NCBI GenBank assembly: GCA_039714435.1
Contig: JBDLJJ010000059.1
Span: 1-14,806, forward strand
Reading direction: 5' to 3'
From: JAZDDE01 sp039714435
GTDB lineage: Bacteria; Gemmatimonadota; Gemmatimonadetes; Palauibacterales; Palauibacteraceae
Length of the DNA stretch: 14,806 bases
Below, piece after piece: positions 1-7,208 of the stretch. The notes below the pieces were generated by a model that saw only the letters and a list, made by a program, of their open reading frames with translations, did not search any database and was not told the DNA's origin. Positions within the stretch are counted from its first letter, which is position 1. Every line of letters starts with the position of its first letter. Position numbers and translations under genes: made by a program.

Positions 1-52
1 CGGCGCGAACCGATGCCGCTATCGCCTTCCCGTCTATCAACTGTGCCGGCAT
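1..52 (-). CDS. folD: FolD N-terminus (methylenetetrahydrofolate dehydrogenase/cyclohydrolase), cut by window edge
   Basis: Only the first 17 codons are in the window; the gene runs off the left edge. The start is an ATG at 52-50 with an AAGGGG ribosome binding site five bases upstream. The translated start reads MPAQLIDGKAIAASVRA. The IDGKxIA motif just after the start is typical of FolD, the bifunctional cytosolic enzyme that interconverts 5,10-methylene-, methenyl- and 10-formyl-tetrahydrofolate. It begins 34 bases after the rny stop on the same strand, so co-transcription with rny is likely. A one-carbon folate gene next to rny/zapA fits the chromosomal context. Too short for certainty, but the motif and its position at the very N-terminus are specific. 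Confidence 0.82.
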   Translation of the reverse strand, partial: MPAQLIDGKAIAASVRA

Positions 53-61
53 GTATTCCCC

Positions 62-99
62 TTCGTCAGCGCGCGAACCGCATTCGTCAGCGCGCGAAC
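62..99. repeat. 17-bp direct repeat spanning the rny stop codon
   Basis: TTCGTCAGCGCGCGAAC occurs exactly at 62-78 and again at 83-99, an offset of 21 bases (seven codons). The right-hand copy contains the rny stop codon (87-89). The left-hand copy repeats the last three codons plus a second in-frame TGA in the space before folD. It looks like a small tandem duplication of the 3' end of rny. Confidence 0.85.
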
Positions 100-1652
100 T
101 GGACTGACCGTGATTCCCGGACGACGACCACCTTGATCTGACCCGGATACTGTAGCTCGTCCTCTATTCGGCGAGCCGCCTTTTCGCTGATTTCCGCCAT
201 CTCTTCGTCGGAGACGCGATCAGGCATCACCATGACTCTGATCTCACGGCCAGCCTGAATAGCGTACACCTTGGAAACGCCCGTATAAGACGAGGCTATC
301 TCCTCCAGTTTCTCGAGCCGCTTCACGTAGTGCTCAAATGACTCCCGGCGGGCTCCCGGGCGGGCTCCGGAGATAGCGTCCGCCGCCGTGACGAGGAACG
401 TCTCGGGAAACTTGGCGGGCTCCTCTCCGTGGTGCGCCTTGATCGCGTTGAGAACCGCCTCTGATTCCTCGAACCGCTTGCAGAGCTCGTATCCGATCTC
501 TACGTGGCTGCCCTCCTGCTGATGAGTAAGTCCTTTACCAATATCATGTAAAAGACCCATTCGCTTGCACATGGCCGTATCGAGACTGAGCTCGGAAGCC
601 ATGTTGGCAGACAGGAGCGCCACCTCTTTGGCGTGCTGCAACTGGTTCTGCCCGTAGCTTGTGCGGAACTTGAGATTGCCCAGCACCTCTACCAGTTGCG
701 GGTGTAGATCGTGGATTCCGAGTTCGTACAGGATTCCCTCGGCCGCCTCCTGCATCTCGACCTTGACCTCGCCCGCCGCCTTCTCGACAACTTCTTCGAT
801 CCGTCCCGGATGTATCCGGCCGTCGCTGACCAGCCGCTCCATGGCGACTCGGGCGACCTCTCTGCGGATCGGATCGAAGCTGGACAGGATGACGGCCTCC
901 GGGGTGTCGTCGACCACGACATCGACGCCCGTGGCGGCTTCGAAGGACCTGATATTGCGGCCTTCCCGGCCGATAATACGGCCCTTCATGTCATCGCTGG
1001 GAAGCGGTACGACGGAAACGGTGATCTCGGACGAGTGGTCTACCGCGAGACGCTGCACGGACATGGCGATGATCTTCTTCGCCTCCCGCTCCGCCTCGCG
1101 CCGCGCCTCCTCGCGCAGATCGCGCACTGTCTGCGCTGCCTGGGCCCGGGCCTCGTCTTCGATGGCGGCGATGAGCTGGCTGCGCGCTTCGCTGGCCGAG
1201 AGACCGGCAATGCGCTCCAGTCGCTTGGCCAGTTCTTGTCTGGAAGTTTCCACCTCCGCCGCCCTGGAGTCGAGAGAGCCCTCACGCGATTTGAGGCCAG
1301 ACTCCTGCTCTCGAACGCTGACTTCCCGTTCGTCGACGAGATCCGCCTTTTTGTCGAGCGCTCCCTCGCGCTCGGTCAGCCGTTTTTCTCCCTGAGCCAC
1401 CTCGGCGGCGCGCTGCTGACCTTCCTTCTCTATCTGCTCCCGGAGGCTGAAGGCCTCTTCTTTGGCGCTGAGTTCCGCTTCCCGTCTTAGAGCGTCCGCC
1501 TCTACCCGGGCTGCGGCCAGAATTTCATCCGCCTGACCGTGGGCGGTACCAGCGATGCGCCCGATCTTGCGGCGATGCGAGGAGTATCCGAAGAAACCAC
1601 CTGCAGCGAGGGCTACGATACCGACTAGCACTGTGGCGAGAAGGCCCATCAT
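87..1652 (-). CDS. rny: Ribonuclease Y (RNase Y)
   Basis: Membrane-anchored endoribonuclease that starts mRNA decay and processing in bacteria using RNase Y rather than RNase E. The 521-residue product is full length for the family. Residues 3-22 form the N-terminal membrane anchor. About 30-200 is a charged, Ala/Glu/Arg-rich coiled coil. A KH RNA-binding domain carries the GRIIGREGRNIR loop at 224-235. The HD metal-binding phosphohydrolase domain shows H340, H369-D370 in LLHDIGKG, and H408-H409. The C-terminus (VVVVRESRSVQFAR) matches where the family normally ends. Two ATGs are adjacent; the second (1649-1647) is better spaced (six bases) from the GGAG site, so the protein may start at residue 2. 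A strong terminator ends only 16 bases before the start, so expression needs readthrough or antitermination. Confidence 0.97.
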   Translation of the reverse strand: MMGLLATVLVGIVALAAGGFFGYSSHRRKIGRIAGTAHGQADEILAAARVEADALRREAELSAKEEAFSLREQIEKEGQQRAAEVAQGEKRLTEREGALDKKADLVDEREVSVREQESGLKSREGSLDSRAAEVETSRQELAKRLERIAGLSASEARSQLIAAIEDEARAQAAQTVRDLREEARREAEREAKKIIAMSVQRLAVDHSSEITVSVVPLPSDDMKGRIIGREGRNIRSFEAATGVDVVVDDTPEAVILSSFDPIRREVARVAMERLVSDGRIHPGRIEEVVEKAAGEVKVEMQEAAEGILYELGIHDLHPQLVEVLGNLKFRTSYGQNQLQHAKEVALLSANMASELSLDTAMCKRMGLLHDIGKGLTHQQEGSHVEIGYELCKRFEESEAVLNAIKAHHGEEPAKFPETFLVTAADAISGARPGARRESFEHYVKRLEKLEEIASSYTGVSKVYAIQAGREIRVMVMPDRVSDEEMAEISEKAARRIEDELQYPGQIKVVVVRESRSVQFAR

Positions 1653-1668
1653 CTACTCCATCTATATG

Positions 1669-1698
1669 AAAAAACCGGCGGACAACCATCCGCCGGTT
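1669..1698 (-). terminator. Strong intrinsic terminator between the zapA-side transcript and rny
   Basis: On the minus strand the sequence forms a perfect 10-bp stem (AACCGGCGGA with TCCGCCGGTT) around a six-base loop, followed directly by a run of T (1674-1669). The stem is GC-rich and the T-run is uninterrupted, a textbook Rho-independent terminator. It stops transcription coming from zapA only 16 bases before the first rny ATG, so it either ends the RNA in the zapA-rny gap or acts as an attenuator for rny. Confidence 0.88.
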
Positions 1699-1845
1699 CA
1701 CACGCACCGCGCTGCCGGCCAAGCCGTGGCCGCAGACATCTATATACAGAGCGTATCCGGATTCGTTACAGCCAGCGGACTCTCGGTCTCGGCAAAACTG
1801 CTCGCTGGCTGGCGAAGCCGCAAGCTGCGAAGGGCCTCGACGAGC
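1669..1845 (-). ncRNA. Structured RNA candidate in the zapA-rny gap (possible 6S RNA or rny leader)
   Basis: The 193-base gap after the zapA stop has no credible reading frame on the minus strand but contains several helices and ends in a strong terminator. A perfect 9-bp helix pairs 1803-1811 with 1769-1777 around a 25-base apical region, which itself holds a GCA/TGC mini-stem. A second hairpin uses GGCC...GGCC around 1720-1735. The size (about 150-175 bases) and location, directly after zapA, match the place where 6S RNA (ssrS) lies in many proteobacteria (zapA-ssrS in E. coli). I could not draw a convincing 6S rod with its central bubble, so identity is inference. Alternative: the untranslated leader of rny with an attenuator. 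Confidence 0.35.
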
Positions 1846-2145
1846 CTACGAGTCGTCCTTTATCGCCGAGGCCGCCATCTCCCGCAGTGCCCCGATTCTT
1901 TCCACAACGCTACGTGCCAGCGCTTTCTCGCTCGCCTGGCTGCGGAACAGATCATCGGTGATCTGCAGGGCGCCGAGGATCGCAGCTTTGTGGGGCTCGG
2001 AGACGTGCCCTCCGAGGTGAGCCGACTGAATGGCCTCGTCCACGTGCTGCGCACAGGACATCGTGTACTGCTCGCCCATCTCGGACCGCAGGGCGTAGTC
2101 TTCGCCGAAGATGGTAACCCGAACCGTCTTCTTTTCGTCAGCCAT
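1846..2145 (-). CDS. zapA: Cell division protein ZapA
   Basis: Small cytosolic protein that binds and cross-links FtsZ filaments and stabilises the Z ring. The 99-residue product starts with the family pattern: a short lead, then VRVTIFGEDYALRSE (8-22), the beta-strand region seen in ZapA, and continues into the long C-terminal helix (about 50-95) that forms the dimer/tetramer coiled coil. The start ATG follows a GAGGA site by six bases. It sits nine bases after a ZapB-like coiled-coil gene and downstream of pheT, an arrangement common in several phyla. Length is normal and the gene appears intact. Confidence 0.93.
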   Translation of the reverse strand: MADEKKTVRVTIFGEDYALRSEMGEQYTMSCAQHVDEAIQSAHLGGHVSEPHKAAILGALQITDDLFRSQASEKALARSVVERIGALREMAASAIKDDS

Positions 2146-2154
2146 GATTAGTCC

Positions 2155-2475
2155 TCAGGAGTCTGCCTCGTCTTCCATTACGATCAACCGGCTGCGGATC
2201 CGCTCGGCACGGGAACGCCCTTCGCGCAGCAGACCATGCAGCCGCTCATTCTCCTCGGCCAGGGTGCGCAGCCGCACCTCTAGGTCACCGCCGTTGTCTG
2301 GCGCGGATGGGCTGGCCTGCAGTGCCTGCTGCAACTGGCGATGTGCCGTTTCAGCCGACTGGGCACGGCTGCGCCACGACTGCAACTCCTCGACCAAGCG
2401 GCCGACGACCACTTCCAACTCCGAGATTTGCTCCTCTACCGCGGAAGCGTCAGGAGCCGCGGAATCTGACATCAA
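2155..2475 (-). CDS. ZapB-like coiled-coil protein
   Basis: A 106-residue acidic protein predicted almost wholly helical. Two heptad-like stretches (about 13-52 and 64-96) are separated by a Ser/Pro/Gly-rich break near 55-63. No catalytic motif. Its start overlaps the end of pheT by 26 bases, and it is followed after nine bases by zapA. In E. coli ZapB is a coiled-coil partner of ZapA in the division ring, and short coiled-coil genes commonly lie between pheT and zapA elsewhere. The assignment therefore rests on position and composition rather than clear homology. An ATG pair is present (2475 and 2472); GGAAGG eight bases upstream favours the first. Confidence 0.6.
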   Translation of the reverse strand: MMSDSAAPDASAVEEQISELEVVVGRLVEELQSWRSRAQSAETAHRQLQQALQASPSAPDNGGDLEVRLRTLAEENERLHGLLREGRSRAERIRSRLIVMEDEADS

Positions 2476-4876
2476 AGCTTCCTTCCAGCGCAGTTCGAAT
2501 ACTCGCCATGGCCTTCTCGACTTCCCCGTCCGTCAGCGTTCGATCCGGATGCCTGAATACCAGCCGCCAACCCAGGCTTCGCTGACCCTGGTCGATATCC
2601 TCGCCCACGAAAACGTCGAACAGGTTCAGTGATTCCAGGGTCTCCGGCGCCGCCGCCCGCATTACGTCCGCGACTTGCCGCGCGCTAATCGCCTCGGGCA
2701 GAACCACCGACAGATCCCGCGGCACAGCTGGCAGCACCGGTAGCTCACGATAGAGGATCGGTTCGTCCAGCGCCACGGCGTTCAGCTCGAACTCCAGGCC
2801 GAATACGGCGTGTCCCCAGGGCGGCGAGTCGACCCGGCGCGGTTCGATCTGGCCGGCGCGTCCGATGACGATGCCGTCCCGGACGATTTCGTAGCTGCCG
2901 GGAACCAACCATCCTCCAAGCCCCGGCCAGGCGCCCTGCTCTCCCCCTTCCATCCGTCCCAGGCCAAGGCTCTCGACCATCGTCTCAGCCAGACCCTTGA
3001 GGTCCCATACGTCCAGGTCACCCGCCGCACCGGCCCAGTGGGCGGGCGAGCCGGCGCCCGTCAGCACAGCTCCTACCCGAACCTGCTCGGCGAACGGCAC
3101 TTCTGCGTCCACGCGCTGGAACACGGATCCGATTTCAAACAGACGAACGTCTCTGCGGCCCCGTGAATAATTGTGCTCCAATCGCCTCACGAGACCCGGC
3201 AGCAGATCCGTGCGCAGACACGTTTCCTCGGAGGAGAGAGGCATCTTGAGCCTGACCGGTTCGCCGGCCGTAAGCGTTTCGGGGACGAAGCTCAGGCTGC
3301 GCGCTTCGTACAGCCCGCTGGCCGCCAGCGAGTCCGCCACGCGGTCACGGCGCAGCCACATGGGATCGTCGGGCACACTGCTGGGGCGCACCCGGCGGGG
3401 CTCCTGCGGGAAGGAGTCGTACCCGTAGGCCCGGGCCACTTCCTCGAGAAGATCGACCTCCTGGGTTACGTCCCTCCGCCACCCCGGTACGGCGACCGGC
3501 AGGACAGCCCGGCCCGGAAGTTCCTCCTCTTGCCCGGCCAGGAACTCGAAGCCGAGTGGCTCCAGAAGCTTCTTGAGCTGCTCGGAGTCCAGCCGAAGCC
3601 CTAGTAGCTGCCTGACCCTGGCGGGGCGCAGATTGATTACCGGCCTGGCACCGGGTATGCGGCCGACGCGTATCGCCTCAGGATCTGCCCTGCCGCTGGC
3701 GACCTGCAGGATCAGCTCGACGCAGCGCTGGAGAGCCGCCTCCAGTCCTGACTCGTCGATGCCCCGTTCGAATCTGTACGACGCGTCCGTGGACAGCCCG
3801 GCTCTCCGCGCCGTCACCCGGGCGGCGGCGGGCGCGAAGGCGGCACACTCGATAAGCAGGTCAGCCGTCCCTTCCGTGACCTGGCTCTCCGCTCCTCCCA
3901 TGACTCCGGCCAGGGCGACCGGCGAGGCTCGATCTGCGATCACGGTGGAGTCTGGCCCGAGCTCGTGCTCGCCCCCGTCCAGCGTCGTGATACTCTCACC
4001 GTCAGCCGTACGCACCCTGATCTCCGGTCCTTCAAGTCGGTCCAGGTCGAAGGCGTGAATCGGCTGATTCAGTTCCAGCAACACGTAGTTGGTGGCGTCC
4101 ACGATGTTATTGATCGGCCGGGATCCGGCGGCCATGATCCGGGCCGCCAGCCAGTCCGGAGACGGTCCGATCTCTACCCCGCGAACCACCGCCGCCAGGT
4201 ACCTGGGGCAGCGCTCGGCAGACTCGATTTCCACTACGACGCCGCCGGCCGCGGCGGCTGTTTCGCCGTCCACCCACTCCGGCTCCCAGCGGGGGCCCAG
4301 GTCCGGCAGAGTCACGTCCAGCCCCTGCGCCGCCGCCAGCTCGCGGGCCACGCCGAGATGGCCGGCCAGATCCACCCGGTTGGGCGTAAGGTCCAGTTCC
4401 AGCCGCGCATCAGGCATCCCCAGTGCTTCGCCGAACGGCGCGCCGGCCTGATACTCGCCGTCCAGTTTCATGATTCCGCCCGAGTCGGCCCCGAGCCCGA
4501 GCTCCTTCTCCGAGCACAGCATCCCGTGGCTCGTCTCTCCGCGGATCTCACGCGATTCGATCTTGAACCCGCCCGGCAGAGTCCCGCCAGGCCGCACGAA
4601 CGGATACGCGGCGCCCACCTCCACGTTGGGTGCGCCGCACACGACGGCCAGCGGCTCTCCCGAACCGTCATCCACCTGGCACAGCGTCAGGCGATCCGCG
4701 TTGGGATGCTTCCGCGCCGCTTCCACCCGGCCGACTACGACGTCTTCCAGGCCGGCCCCGAAGGGCACGACGGATTCCACAGGTACGGCCCTCTGACTTA
4801 TTTCGTCCGCCAGCTCAGCGGCCGAGCCTTGCAGTCCGGGAACCAGGGCGCGGAGCCAATTCACGCTGACGTTCAC
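2450..4876 (-). CDS. pheT: Phenylalanyl-tRNA synthetase beta subunit
   Basis: Beta chain of the cytosolic (alphabeta)2 enzyme that charges tRNA-Phe. The 808-residue product is full length. It begins MNVSVNWLRALVPG, as bacterial PheT does, followed by the EMAP/OB-type tRNA-binding domain (about 40-155; the segment around VGRVEAARKHPNADRL is diagnostic), the B3/B4 editing region (about 220-385, with NNIVDATNYVLLELNQPIHAFD), the B5 domain (about 405-490), the catalytic-like core (about 500-700), and a C-terminal ferredoxin-fold anticodon-binding domain (about 715-806). The start is GTG at 4876, overlapping the pheS stop as GTGA, implying coupled translation. The 3' end overlaps the next gene by 26 bases. 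Confidence 0.97.
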   Translation of the reverse strand: MNVSVNWLRALVPGLQGSAAELADEISQRAVPVESVVPFGAGLEDVVVGRVEAARKHPNADRLTLCQVDDGSGEPLAVVCGAPNVEVGAAYPFVRPGGTLPGGFKIESREIRGETSHGMLCSEKELGLGADSGGIMKLDGEYQAGAPFGEALGMPDARLELDLTPNRVDLAGHLGVARELAAAQGLDVTLPDLGPRWEPEWVDGETAAAAGGVVVEIESAERCPRYLAAVVRGVEIGPSPDWLAARIMAAGSRPINNIVDATNYVLLELNQPIHAFDLDRLEGPEIRVRTADGESITTLDGGEHELGPDSTVIADRASPVALAGVMGGAESQVTEGTADLLIECAAFAPAAARVTARRAGLSTDASYRFERGIDESGLEAALQRCVELILQVASGRADPEAIRVGRIPGARPVINLRPARVRQLLGLRLDSEQLKKLLEPLGFEFLAGQEEELPGRAVLPVAVPGWRRDVTQEVDLLEEVARAYGYDSFPQEPRRVRPSSVPDDPMWLRRDRVADSLAASGLYEARSLSFVPETLTAGEPVRLKMPLSSEETCLRTDLLPGLVRRLEHNYSRGRRDVRLFEIGSVFQRVDAEVPFAEQVRVGAVLTGAGSPAHWAGAAGDLDVWDLKGLAETMVESLGLGRMEGGEQGAWPGLGGWLVPGSYEIVRDGIVIGRAGQIEPRRVDSPPWGHAVFGLEFELNAVALDEPILYRELPVLPAVPRDLSVVLPEAISARQVADVMRAAAPETLESLNLFDVFVGEDIDQGQRSLGWRLVFRHPDRTLTDGEVEKAMASIRTALEGSFDVRFRGS

Positions 4877-5919
4877 GGCGCGCCGCCCGAAAACTGGGAC
4901 AGAAAAGCGACGTCTCCCTCATACAGAAGCCGGATATCGGGGATCCGGTAGCGCAGCATGGCGATTCGGGCCGGCCCCATTCCAAAGGCGTACCCCGTGT
5001 AGCGCTCCGGATCGATGCCGACAGCCTCGAACACACGTGGGTGGACCATCCCGCTGCCCATGATCTCCATCCAGCCGGTGCCCTTGCACGCCGAGCAGCT
5101 CGACCCGCTGCCATCGCAGATGCGGCAGCTCACGTCCACCTCGGCCGACGGCTCGGTGAACGGAAAATAGGAAGGGCGAAAACGAGTTCGGGTCGAGGGG
5201 CCGAAGAAGCGGTGCACGAAATAGTCGATCGCGGCCCGGAACTCGACGAAGTCGATTCCTTCGTCGACGGCCAGTCCTTCGATCTGTTCGAAGGCGGGAG
5301 CGTGCGATGCATCGAACGGATCCCGCCGGTATGCCAGCCCGGGCGCCAGGATCCGGATGGGAGGAGGGTGATCCAGCATTACGCGGGCCTGCACGGGAGA
5401 CGTATGCGTCCTCAGCACGAACCCGTCGTCCAGATAAAAGGTGTCGTGCATGTCGGCTGCGGGGTGATCGAGCGGAATGTTGAGGGCCGTGAAGTTATGC
5501 CACTCGGTTTCGATCTCCGGACCCGCCGCCCGCGTGAATCCCAGTTCCCGAAAGATATCGCAGATCTCGTCTACGACTATCGTCACCGGATGCTCGCCGC
5601 CTCGCCACTGACGGCGGCCGGGCAGCGTGGGGTCCATGACAAACGGCGTCGCCGAAACCTCGAATGAAGCCAGGCGCGCATCGAACGCGTCTGAGAGGGC
5701 TCTCTTGACCGCGTTCCCTAACTGGCCGACGGCGGGGCGCTCGTCGGCGGGCAGGTCGCGTATAGACCCCAGCACATCCGCCAGTCTACCGTTCCTGCCC
5801 AGGTACTCCACCCTGACGTCTTCCAGGGTCGAGGCATCCGCTGCCGCCTCGATGGCCGACAGACCGGAGTCGCGGATGCTATCCAGCCGACCCGGCAACG
5901 ATGCCTCGGCTGGGGTCAA
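4873..5919 (-). CDS. pheS: Phenylalanyl-tRNA synthetase alpha subunit
   Basis: Catalytic alpha chain of PheRS, partner of PheT. I place the start at TTG 5919-5917, which overlaps the rplT stop as TTGA. This gives 348 residues beginning TPAEASLPGRL, and the homologous coiled-coil arm (LEDVRVEYLGRNG at 32-44) then lies at the usual distance. An upstream extension to 6093 would only be rplT read in another frame. Class II motif 2 is FRPSYFPFTEPSAEVDV (247-263). A Cys4 insert, CxxC-x6-CxxC at C265, C268, C275 and C278, resembles the B. subtilis type of PheS and may bind zinc. Motif 3 is GMGPARIAML (313-322), keeping the invariant Arg318 but with Ala317 where Glu is common. Coupled to pheT by a GTGA overlap. 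Confidence 0.95.
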   Translation of the reverse strand: MTPAEASLPGRLDSIRDSGLSAIEAAADASTLEDVRVEYLGRNGRLADVLGSIRDLPADERPAVGQLGNAVKRALSDAFDARLASFEVSATPFVMDPTLPGRRQWRGGEHPVTIVVDEICDIFRELGFTRAAGPEIETEWHNFTALNIPLDHPAADMHDTFYLDDGFVLRTHTSPVQARVMLDHPPPIRILAPGLAYRRDPFDASHAPAFEQIEGLAVDEGIDFVEFRAAIDYFVHRFFGPSTRTRFRPSYFPFTEPSAEVDVSCRICDGSGSSCSACKGTGWMEIMGSGMVHPRVFEAVGIDPERYTGYAFGMGPARIAMLRYRIPDIRLLYEGDVAFLSQFSGGAP

Positions 5920-6272
5920 TTCTGATGCTCTTTGGCGACCCTCGCGAGCTCCGCAAACGCTGCGGGTTCCCTGACAGCCAGATCCGCGAGGACCTTTCGA
6001 TTGATGTCGACACCTGCGTTCTTCAGGCCGCAGATGAAGCGCGAGTACGACAGCTCGTGCTCTCGGGTGGCGGCGTTGATCCGCGCGATCCACAGTCTGC
6101 GAAAGTCTCTTTTCTTGCGGCGGCGATCTCTGTATGAGTACGACCAGCCACGCTCGACCGCGTTCTTAGCGGTACGATAGAGCTTCGACCGGGCGCCGAA
6201 CTGACCCCTGGATTCCTTCAGTATCTTCTTCTTGCGCCGGTTCCGGGCGACGCTTGTCTTTACGCGAGACAT
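5916..6272 (-). CDS. rplT: 50S ribosomal protein L20
   Basis: Early-assembly ribosomal protein that binds 23S rRNA and, in several bacteria, represses its own operon through a leader RNA. The 118-residue product is typical in length and strongly basic at the N-terminus. It begins MSRVKTSVARNRRKKKIL, with the conserved YRDRRRKKRDFRRLWI at 47-62 and the globular C-terminal domain from about residue 60. It lies 25 bases after rpmI and is followed by pheS with overlapping stop/start codons. The leader upstream of infC carries an attenuator, so L20 feedback is a likely mode of control. Confidence 0.98.
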   Translation of the reverse strand: MSRVKTSVARNRRKKKILKESRGQFGARSKLYRTAKNAVERGWSYSYRDRRRKKRDFRRLWIARINAATREHELSYSRFICGLKNAGVDINRKVLADLAVREPAAFAELARVAKEHQN

Positions 6273-6297
6273 GGAAACTCTCCTTCTATGCGTACCA

Positions 6298-6495
6298 TTA
6301 GTTGCCGCCCAGCAGCCTCTTGACCCGTTTCACCTCAGCCGGCGACACTAGCGTCGGCTTGCGAAGCTTGCGCTTCCGCTTGGGACTCTTTTTGGTCAGG
6401 ATGTGGCTCCTGAAGGCTTTGTTGCGTCGGTATTTTCCGCTGCCGGTTTTCGTAAAACGCTTGGCGGCGGATCGGTTCGTCTTCTGTTTTGGCAT
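6298..6495 (-). CDS. rpmI: 50S ribosomal protein L35
   Basis: Small basic 65-residue ribosomal protein of the large subunit, full length. It begins MPKQKTNRSAAKRFTKTGSGK, the family N-terminus, and has the conserved basic stretch KSPKRKRKLRK at 36-46, ending in VKRLLGG. It lies between infC (17 bases upstream) and rplT in the classic infC-rpmI-rplT operon. Confidence 0.97.
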   Translation of the reverse strand: MPKQKTNRSAAKRFTKTGSGKYRRNKAFRSHILTKKSPKRKRKLRKPTLVSPAEVKRVKRLLGGN

Positions 6496-6512
6496 GTCCG
6501 ATCTCTCTTGTT

Positions 6513-7031
6513 CTAGGCAACGGGACGAGGCGCCATCACCATCGTCATCTGCCGCCCTTCCTGCCGTATGTCGGTCTCAATGATTCCAAGATCGTCGAGT
6601 TCCGTCTTCACCCGCTCCAGCACTCGCGCACCCAGCTCGGGGTGTGTGCTCTCCCGGCCCCGAAAGCGAAGCGTGAACTTCACCTTGTCTCCTTCAGCGA
6701 GGAAGCGGCGCGCGTGGCGAAGTTTGAACCCGAAGTCGTGGTCCTCGATCTTGGGTCGCAGCTTGATCTCCTTCATGTGGATCACGTGCTGCTTTCGCTT
6801 TGCCTCCCGCGCCTTGCGAGCCTGCTCGTACTTGTATTTGCCGTAGTCCATGATTCGGCACACCGGCGGCCGGGAGTTGGGCGCGACCTCGACCAGGTCG
6901 AGACCCTTGTCCTCGGCTATCGAACGGGCTTCGTCGGTAGCGACAATGCCCATCTGTTCGCCGTCCTCGGCTATGAGTCGAATCGGACTTATGCGAATTC
7001 TGTCGTTTACTCTCAGTTCGTCCTGGCTCAC
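6513..7031 (-). CDS. infC: Translation initiation factor IF-3
   Basis: Binds the 30S subunit, prevents premature 50S joining and checks initiator tRNA/start-codon pairing. I choose GTG at 7031-7029: it follows a GAGGAGG site (about seven bases from GAGG) and gives a 172-residue protein, the family's normal length. The in-frame extension to 7160 would cover the leader terminator. The N-terminal domain (about 1-75) starts LRVNDRIRISPIRLIAEDGE. The linker is the Lys/Arg-rich segment (about 75-90), and the C-terminal domain (about 90-172) has KEIKLRP at 92-98 and ends MVMAPRPVA. First gene of the infC-rpmI-rplT-pheS-pheT group. Non-ATG starts are a known trait of infC, linked to its autocontrol. 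Confidence 0.96.
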   Translation of the reverse strand: MSQDELRVNDRIRISPIRLIAEDGEQMGIVATDEARSIAEDKGLDLVEVAPNSRPPVCRIMDYGKYKYEQARKAREAKRKQHVIHMKEIKLRPKIEDHDFGFKLRHARRFLAEGDKVKFTLRFRGRESTHPELGARVLERVKTELDDLGIIETDIRQEGRQMTMVMAPRPVA

Positions 7032-7202
7032 ATCCCTCCTCGAATAGGGGCCAAAAAAAAGCCCCGGATTACACATTCCGGGACTACCACAACGACGACA
7101 GGCGCAGACCGCGCCTTCGCTTTGTGGGAACCCGGCGACTGTGGCCTGTATGAGACTCACGCCGAAAGGTGGGAGATCCTGTTCTCCACTTGCCTTATTG
7201 TG
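7032..7202 (-). promoter_or_regulatory. infC leader with terminator/antiterminator switch (L20-type attenuator candidate)
   Basis: About 170 untranslated bases precede infC. Two exclusive structures are visible on the minus strand. Terminator: CCCGGA (7082-7077) pairs with TCCGGG (7068-7063), followed by C and eight T. Antiterminator: CCGGG (7135-7131) plus CCACAA (7127-7122) pair with TTGTGG (7092-7087) plus CCCGG (7082-7078), enclosing the hairpin GGCGC/GCGCC (7115-7111 with 7105-7101). The antiterminator thus captures the 5' arm of the terminator. Upstream, GGAGA/TCTCC (7187-7183 with 7176-7172) forms another hairpin. In B. subtilis the same operon is controlled by L20-dependent attenuation; that L20 is the ligand here is inference. 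Confidence 0.72.
7053..7083 (-). terminator. Intrinsic terminator inside the infC leader
   Basis: A six-base-pair GC-rich stem (seven with a terminal G-T pair) and an eight-base loop are followed by C and eight consecutive T, all 22 bases or more upstream of the infC start. It can stop transcripts from the fol operon and also condition infC expression. Just after it, GGGGC (7065-7061) can instead pair with GCCCC (7051-7047) across the T-run. Confidence 0.82.
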
Positions 7203-7208
7203 GGGCGG

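Noticed and set aside
661..1490. Long plus-strand reading frames opposite rny
   Set aside because: They mirror the Arg/Glu/Ala-rich coiled coil of rny; no ribosome binding site, no family resemblance, and rny is certain.
3965..4951. 328-residue plus-strand frame opposite pheT
   Set aside because: Antisense shadow of pheT in GC-rich DNA; Arg/His-rich and without recognisable domains.
5920..6093. N-terminal extension of pheS up to an ATG at 6093
   Set aside because: It is rplT read in another frame, and PheS homology begins after the TTG at 5919.
7032..7160. N-terminal extension of infC
   Set aside because: It would translate through the leader terminator; the GTG at 7031 has a good ribosome binding site and gives normal IF-3 length.
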